A stretch of 9,651 bases of DNA from Gammaproteobacteria bacterium UBA2955 (lineage in GTDB: Bacteria; Pseudomonadota; Gammaproteobacteria; Pseudomonadales; Azotimanducaceae): positions 1-9,651 of the forward strand of contig DEBN01000158.1 of assembly GCA_002348825.1 (NCBI GenBank), read 5' to 3'. Shown piece after piece: positions 7,268 to 9,651 of the stretch. Every line of letters starts with the position of its first letter. Position 1 is the stretch's first letter. The notes under the pieces were generated by a model. The model made no database searches. It was not told where the DNA came from and saw only the letters and a list, made by a program, of their open reading frames with translations. Position numbers and translations under genes: made by a program.

Positions 7268-7295
7268 ATTCTAGAGAGCTTCTTGCGCCTGGCAA
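7268..7295 (-). promoter_or_regulatory. sigma70-like promoter for the DUF2306 gene
   Basis: On the minus strand TTGCCA (7295-7290), 16 nt, then TAGAAT (7273-7268). Each box matches its consensus at five of six places, making this the best promoter match I see in the window. Transcription would begin near 7261, giving a leader of about 36-39 nt. The left copy of the 10-bp inverted repeat overlaps the first bases of the -10 box. Confidence 0.5.
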
Positions 7296-7358
7296 TGAAA
7301 ACAACGATGGGGATTACCTCTGGGCTTTGCATTTGTGAGGCAATTGTTAAGCTCTCTA
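7272..7358. repeat. 10-bp inverted repeat pair overlapping both divergent -10 boxes
   Basis: TAGAGAGCTT at 7272-7281 and AAGCTCTCTA at 7349-7358 are exact reverse complements separated by 67 bp. Read in the direction of transcription, each copy is AAGCTCTCTA running into the -10 box of its own promoter: DUF2306 to the left, crotonase to the right. The repeat is seen directly; a role as paired operators or a shared discriminator for one regulator is inference. Confidence 0.5.
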
Positions 7359-7362
7359 CAAA
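7333..7362 (+). promoter_or_regulatory. candidate promoter for the second crotonase gene
   Basis: TTGTGA (7333-7338), 18 nt, then TACAAA (7357-7362). Each box is only a moderate match to the sigma70 consensus. The sequence just before and into the -10 box, AAGCTCTCTACAAAT, mirrors AAGCTCTCTAGAAT at the divergent DUF2306 promoter, which strengthens the call. Transcription would begin near 7369, so the leader would be very short, about 16 nt and just long enough to hold the AGGGAG ribosome binding site. Confidence 0.35.
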
Positions 7363-7384
7363 TTAATTGATAGGGAGAGCAATC

Positions 7385-8212
7385 ATGGAATCGAATATTG
7401 ATACGGGCACTGAGGACTTACTCGCGAACCTAGACGAAGGTGTCCTTACGCTAACGCTCAATCGTCCAGAAGCGCGTAACGCCATGAGTGGAGAGATGAC
7501 TGCGGCGCTAGCGCAGCAGCTGGCGGATGCAGAACTCAACACCAAGGTGCGCTGTGTAGTACTGACCGGTGCAGGTAAGGGCTTCTGTGCCGGCGGTGAC
7601 GTTAAGGGTATGGCTGCCAGCGGTGACGGGACTGTCGGTGACAACACCATCGACGGCGCAATTCATCGGCAGCGCGTGAACCAGCGTGCTACGGCTGGCA
7701 AGCTCTACAGCATGCCAAAGCCTACCATCGCTGCACTGCCTGGAGCTGCTGCTGGCGCCGGACTTTCATTGGCGCTGGCATGTGACATGCGCGTGATGGC
7801 TAGCAACGCCATTATGACCACGGCCTTTGCACGAGTCGGTTTCTCTGGCGACTACGGTGGCACATTCTTTATGTCTCAACTGATCGGCACAGCGAAGGCT
7901 CGGCAGCTGTATTTTATGTCGGAACGGGTGAGTGCCGAAGAGGCGCTGAGTTTGGGGCTGACAAATTGGGTTTGCGAGCCCGACGAGTTGGCAGCGAAAA
8001 CCCGAGAAATCGCAGCGCAGCTGGCCGTTGGTCCGGCCGTAGCCTATCGTTATATGAAGGAAAACTTCGCCCGGGCCATGTCCTCTGGCGACGTAGACGA
8101 CTGCCTCGATTTAGAAGCCACCCACCATGTGCACTGTGGTCAGACCCAAGACCACAAGAATGCGACCAAGGCCTTTGTCGAGAAACGTGAACCGACATTC
8201 ATTGGTCGATAA
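7385..8212 (+). CDS. enoyl-CoA hydratase/isomerase family protein (crotonase) lacking the hydratase glutamates
   Basis: A 275-residue crotonase. LNRPEARNAM (25-34) and the oxyanion segment GFCAGGDVKGM (66-76) are standard for binding acyl-CoA. GAAAGAGLSLALACD (120-134) carries the second oxyanion glycines, but the position of rat hydratase Glu144 is Ser128, and Glu164 corresponds to about Phe148. Asp156 in GFSGDYGGTFF lies where isomerase-type members such as PaaG keep their acidic residue. A double-bond isomerase or another crotonase reaction is therefore more likely than ordinary hydration. The ATG at 7385 has AGGGAG at 7372-7377, a textbook spacing; an in-frame TTG at 7367 lies ahead of this site and is rejected. 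The gene is monocistronic: it has its own promoter candidate and ends 12 nt before a strong terminator. It diverges from the DUF2306 gene. Confidence 0.9.
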   Translation: MESNIDTGTEDLLANLDEGVLTLTLNRPEARNAMSGEMTAALAQQLADAELNTKVRCVVLTGAGKGFCAGGDVKGMAASGDGTVGDNTIDGAIHRQRVNQRATAGKLYSMPKPTIAALPGAAAGAGLSLALACDMRVMASNAIMTTAFARVGFSGDYGGTFFMSQLIGTAKARQLYFMSERVSAEEALSLGLTNWVCEPDELAAKTREIAAQLAVGPAVAYRYMKENFARAMSSGDVDDCLDLEATHHVHCGQTQDHKNATKAFVEKREPTFIGR

Positions 8213-8984
8213 CAGATGACCTCTTCGGGCCGGCAATCGGGGCCGGCCCGAGTTTTCTCGGCGTTTTACGTGTTGGTGTACTTGCGGCTTGTTCTTCGAG
8301 CAGAAAATTCAAAAACGTCTGGGCTCTAGTGGCTTGGGCGCCATTTCCAAGCAGCACTGCGCCCTGCTCAATGGGGCGGTGCATATGCTCATCAATGATC
8401 CGGTACTGATTGCTCGGCACCTGATGCTCGCGCACCTGAGATAGGGCGACAAACCCTGCGTCGGCGTTGCCTGTTATGACCATGGCAAAGACTTGGCCAA
8501 CGTTTTCCGCGGTGACCAAAGTCCTAGCAGTCGGCGGTTGCCAGTTCAAATACTGCAGTGTCTCTTTGGCCGCTAGCCCATAAGGCGCGAGTCGAGGGTT
8601 CGCCATGGCAAGTCGATCAACCTGCTCGAGCAGTTCCCCATGTGTGTTGTGTTTGGGGTGCCACAGCACTAGGCGGCCAGTGGTGTAGGTTTGGCTCGGA
8701 CCTAGGGTGATGCTACTGGCCGCAAGCATTTTTGGTCGCTCAAGGTCTGCGGCAAGAAACAGATCAAATGGCGCGCCGCCTTGAATTTGCGCAAAGAGTT
8801 TACCGGTAGAACCAATGCTGACACTGATTGTTCGGGTATCCCCTGTCTTTGCTTTGTATCTAGCTACCGTCTTGTTCAGCGCGTTGGCGTAATTGCTGGC
8901 AACGGCGATACGCAAAGGAGTTTCTGCAAAAAGGCTGCTTTGGCCCGCCAGCAAAACGCTAAGCAACACTAATCGTGTGATCAT
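8199..8984 (-). CDS. ModA-like periplasmic substrate-binding protein (molybdate ABC transporter type) with unusual C-terminal tail
   Basis: A 261-residue protein from the chosen start. The first 20 residues (MITRLVLLSVLLAGQSSLFA) form a Sec signal peptide with cleavage before ETPLRIAV. The mature part has AVASNYANAL near the N-terminus, GSTGKLFAQIQGGAPFDLFL, LAADLERPKML and TTGRLVLWHP, which fits the ModA branch of type II periplasmic binding proteins for molybdate or related oxyanions. Later NADAGFVALSQV is also typical. No modB or modC is present in the window. The start is uncertain: 9029 and 9008 are in-frame ATGs further upstream, but none of the three has a clear ribosome binding site, so 8984 is chosen for its compact signal peptide. 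The last 25 or so residues (from about TPTRKTPRK) are basic and unlike the family's usual ending, are encoded across the terminator hairpin, and overlap the crotonase 3' end by 14 bp. Confidence 0.85.
   Translation of the reverse strand: MITRLVLLSVLLAGQSSLFAETPLRIAVASNYANALNKTVARYKAKTGDTRTISVSIGSTGKLFAQIQGGAPFDLFLAADLERPKMLAASSITLGPSQTYTTGRLVLWHPKHNTHGELLEQVDRLAMANPRLAPYGLAAKETLQYLNWQPPTARTLVTAENVGQVFAMVITGNADAGFVALSQVREHQVPSNQYRIIDEHMHRPIEQGAVLLGNGAQATRAQTFLNFLLEEQAASTPTRKTPRKLGPAPIAGPKRSSVIDQ
8225..8256 (+). terminator. strong intrinsic terminator after the second crotonase
   Basis: CGGGCCGGC (8226-8234) and GCCGGCCCG (8242-8250) form a perfect 9-bp GC stem around a 7-nt loop, extended by a T-A pair at 8225/8251, and followed by AG and TTTT at 8253-8256. 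It starts 12 nt after the crotonase stop. The minus-strand side lacks a T-run, so it is a weaker terminator for the convergent ModA-like gene, whose open frame passes straight through it. Confidence 0.8.
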
Positions 8985-9065
8985 AAGTTGTTCGAATCGA
9001 CTCGTCATTATTGAACGATCGGTTATCATGTCTTAAGAGCGAGGCGTAGGGGAATCCAATTGCTC

Positions 9066-9074
9066 GATATAGCA
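9066..9074 (-). promoter_or_regulatory. possible extended -10 box for the ModA-like gene
   Basis: Minus-strand TGCTATATC is a TG-extended -10-like sequence. I find no good -35 box 16-18 nt upstream. Transcription would start near 9059, which leaves about 75 nt of leader for the start at 8984, or about 30 nt if translation began at 9029. Weak prediction. Confidence 0.2.
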
Positions 9075-9092
9075 TTGTTTCTTCGCTTAGAA

Positions 9093-9130
9093 GGCACGGG
9101 TCGGGGGTTCAAAATCCGGCTTTTTGTGCC
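9093..9130 (+). other. imperfect stem-loop with internal T-run upstream of the MHS transporter
   Basis: GGCAC (9093-9097) pairs with GTGCC (9126-9130), and inside it GTCGG (9100-9104) pairs with CCGGC (9116-9120) with one G-T pair. A run of five T (9121-9125) directly follows the inner stem. The inner stem plus T-run looks like an intrinsic terminator read on the plus strand, but no plus-strand gene lies just before it. It is 51 nt ahead of the transporter ATG. It may be a cis-acting structure or chance. Confidence 0.3.
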
Positions 9131-9181
9131 GCTTTTTCTGTGTTCTATACAGCCAGTTGAACGACGTAAGGAATGATCTCG

Positions 9182-9651
9182 ATGAGCGATCAGAACGAAA
9201 ATCACACACCAGTAGAGCAATCAGGCATCGTTAAATCGGGACCTACCGCACGTTCCATGCGGACGGTTGCCATGACTGCACTGGGCGGCACCAGTATTGA
9301 GTGGTATGACTTTTTTATTTACGGAACGGCAGCTGCGCTGGTTTTTCCGACACTATTCTTCGCCGAGGACATGCCGCGTTATGTAAGCCTCCTTGCTTCC
9401 TTTAGCACCTTCGCCGTGGGTTTTTTAGCGCGTCCGGTGGGTGGTGTGGTGTTCGGTCATTTCGGTGATCGAGTCGGACGTAAGGCCGCACTGGTCACCG
9501 CGCTGATGATGATGGGTGTCGCTACAACGTTGATTGGGTTGCTACCCGGCTACGCTGAGATCGGGCCGCTGGCGCCACTGATGCTGATATTTTTGCGCTT
9601 TGTGCAGGGATTGGCTGTGGGTGGTCAGTGGGGCGGTGCGATGTTGTTGGT
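9182..9651 (+). CDS. MFS transporter, metabolite:H+ symporter (MHS) family, N-terminal part (runs off window edge)
   Basis: The first 156 codons of an inner-membrane transporter. A hydrophilic 30-residue leader is followed by GTSIEWYDFFIYG (36-48) in helix 1, the clearest mark of the MHS family (ProP, ShiA, KgtP, citrate and dicarboxylate carriers). FGHFGDRVGRK (91-101) is the MFS loop motif. The later RFVQGLAVGGQWGGA matches the family pattern, but with Gln where Glu is common (GGE). Members usually are about 430-550 residues, so roughly two-thirds is missing. TAAGGA at 9167-9172 lies 9 nt ahead of the ATG at 9182; an ATG at 9173 in the same frame directly abuts this site and is unlikely. 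A TATACA -10-like box at 9146-9151 is a weak promoter candidate. It is divergent from the ModA-like gene. Substrate unknown; an organic acid or betaine is typical for the family. Confidence 0.9.
   Translation, partial: MSDQNENHTPVEQSGIVKSGPTARSMRTVAMTALGGTSIEWYDFFIYGTAAALVFPTLFFAEDMPRYVSLLASFSTFAVGFLARPVGGVVFGHFGDRVGRKAALVTALMMMGVATTLIGLLPGYAEIGPLAPLMLIFLRFVQGLAVGGQWGGAMLL

Noticed and set aside
6849..7304. 151-residue minus-strand open frame
   Set aside because: It overlaps the DUF2306 gene almost entirely in another frame; the DUF2306 frame has coherent membrane helices and motifs, this one does not.
9100..9120. tRNA T-arm-like sequence (GGGGGTTCAAAATCC)
   Set aside because: The loop has an extra base, and no matching acceptor, D or anticodon arms are found in the preceding 70 nt, so neither a tRNA nor a clear remnant can be supported.

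Overview
This window looks like a chromosomal catabolic region of a Gram-negative proteobacterium with moderate GC. A marine-type gammaproteobacterium is my guess, resting only on protein style and gene content. It is densely packed with short intergenic gaps, an ACS-family and an MHS-family transporter, CoA-dependent enzymes and a periplasmic binding protein with a Sec signal peptide. I see no rRNA, tRNA, CRISPR array, insertion sequence or phage gene.

Layout. Positions 1-104 (minus) hold the first 34 codons of a small protein that looks like an antibiotic-biosynthesis-monooxygenase-type (ABM) enzyme. Four plus-strand genes follow with short gaps, probably one transcription unit: an alpha/beta-hydrolase with an extra C-terminal beta-rich domain (229-1350), a zinc-free MDR-type NADP-dependent oxidoreductase (1399-2442), an ACS-family major facilitator transporter (2516-3805) and a family III CoA-transferase (3829-5034, GTG start). 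This unit meets a minus-strand pair head-on at 5031-5034: a glyoxalase-like VOC protein (5031-5810) and, upstream of it, a crotonase with all three acidic residues of delta3,5-delta2,4-dienoyl-CoA isomerase (5862-6734). Next comes a small DUF2306-type membrane protein (6854-7222, minus), divergent from a second crotonase (7385-8212, plus). The latter ends at a strong intrinsic terminator, and a ModA-like binding protein (8199-8984, minus) runs into it. The window closes with the N-terminal part of an MHS-family transporter (9182-9651, plus).

How the genes may work together (inference): the ACS transporter would bring in an organic acid, or the hydrolase would release one from an ester. The CoA-transferase would activate it, and the dienoyl-CoA isomerase, second crotonase and MDR reductase would rearrange and reduce double bonds in a beta-oxidation-like route. 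The substrate cannot be read from the sequence. The ModA-like protein has no modB or modC in view and may be unrelated to the pathway.

The most interesting non-coding signal is between DUF2306 and the second crotonase. A 10-bp sequence, AAGCTCTCTA, is repeated in opposite orientation and overlaps the -10 box of each divergent promoter, which suggests shared control. Also notable are the hydrolase's appended domain, the missing catalytic glutamates of the second crotonase, and a ModA C-terminal tail that reads through the terminator hairpin, possibly after a frameshift.
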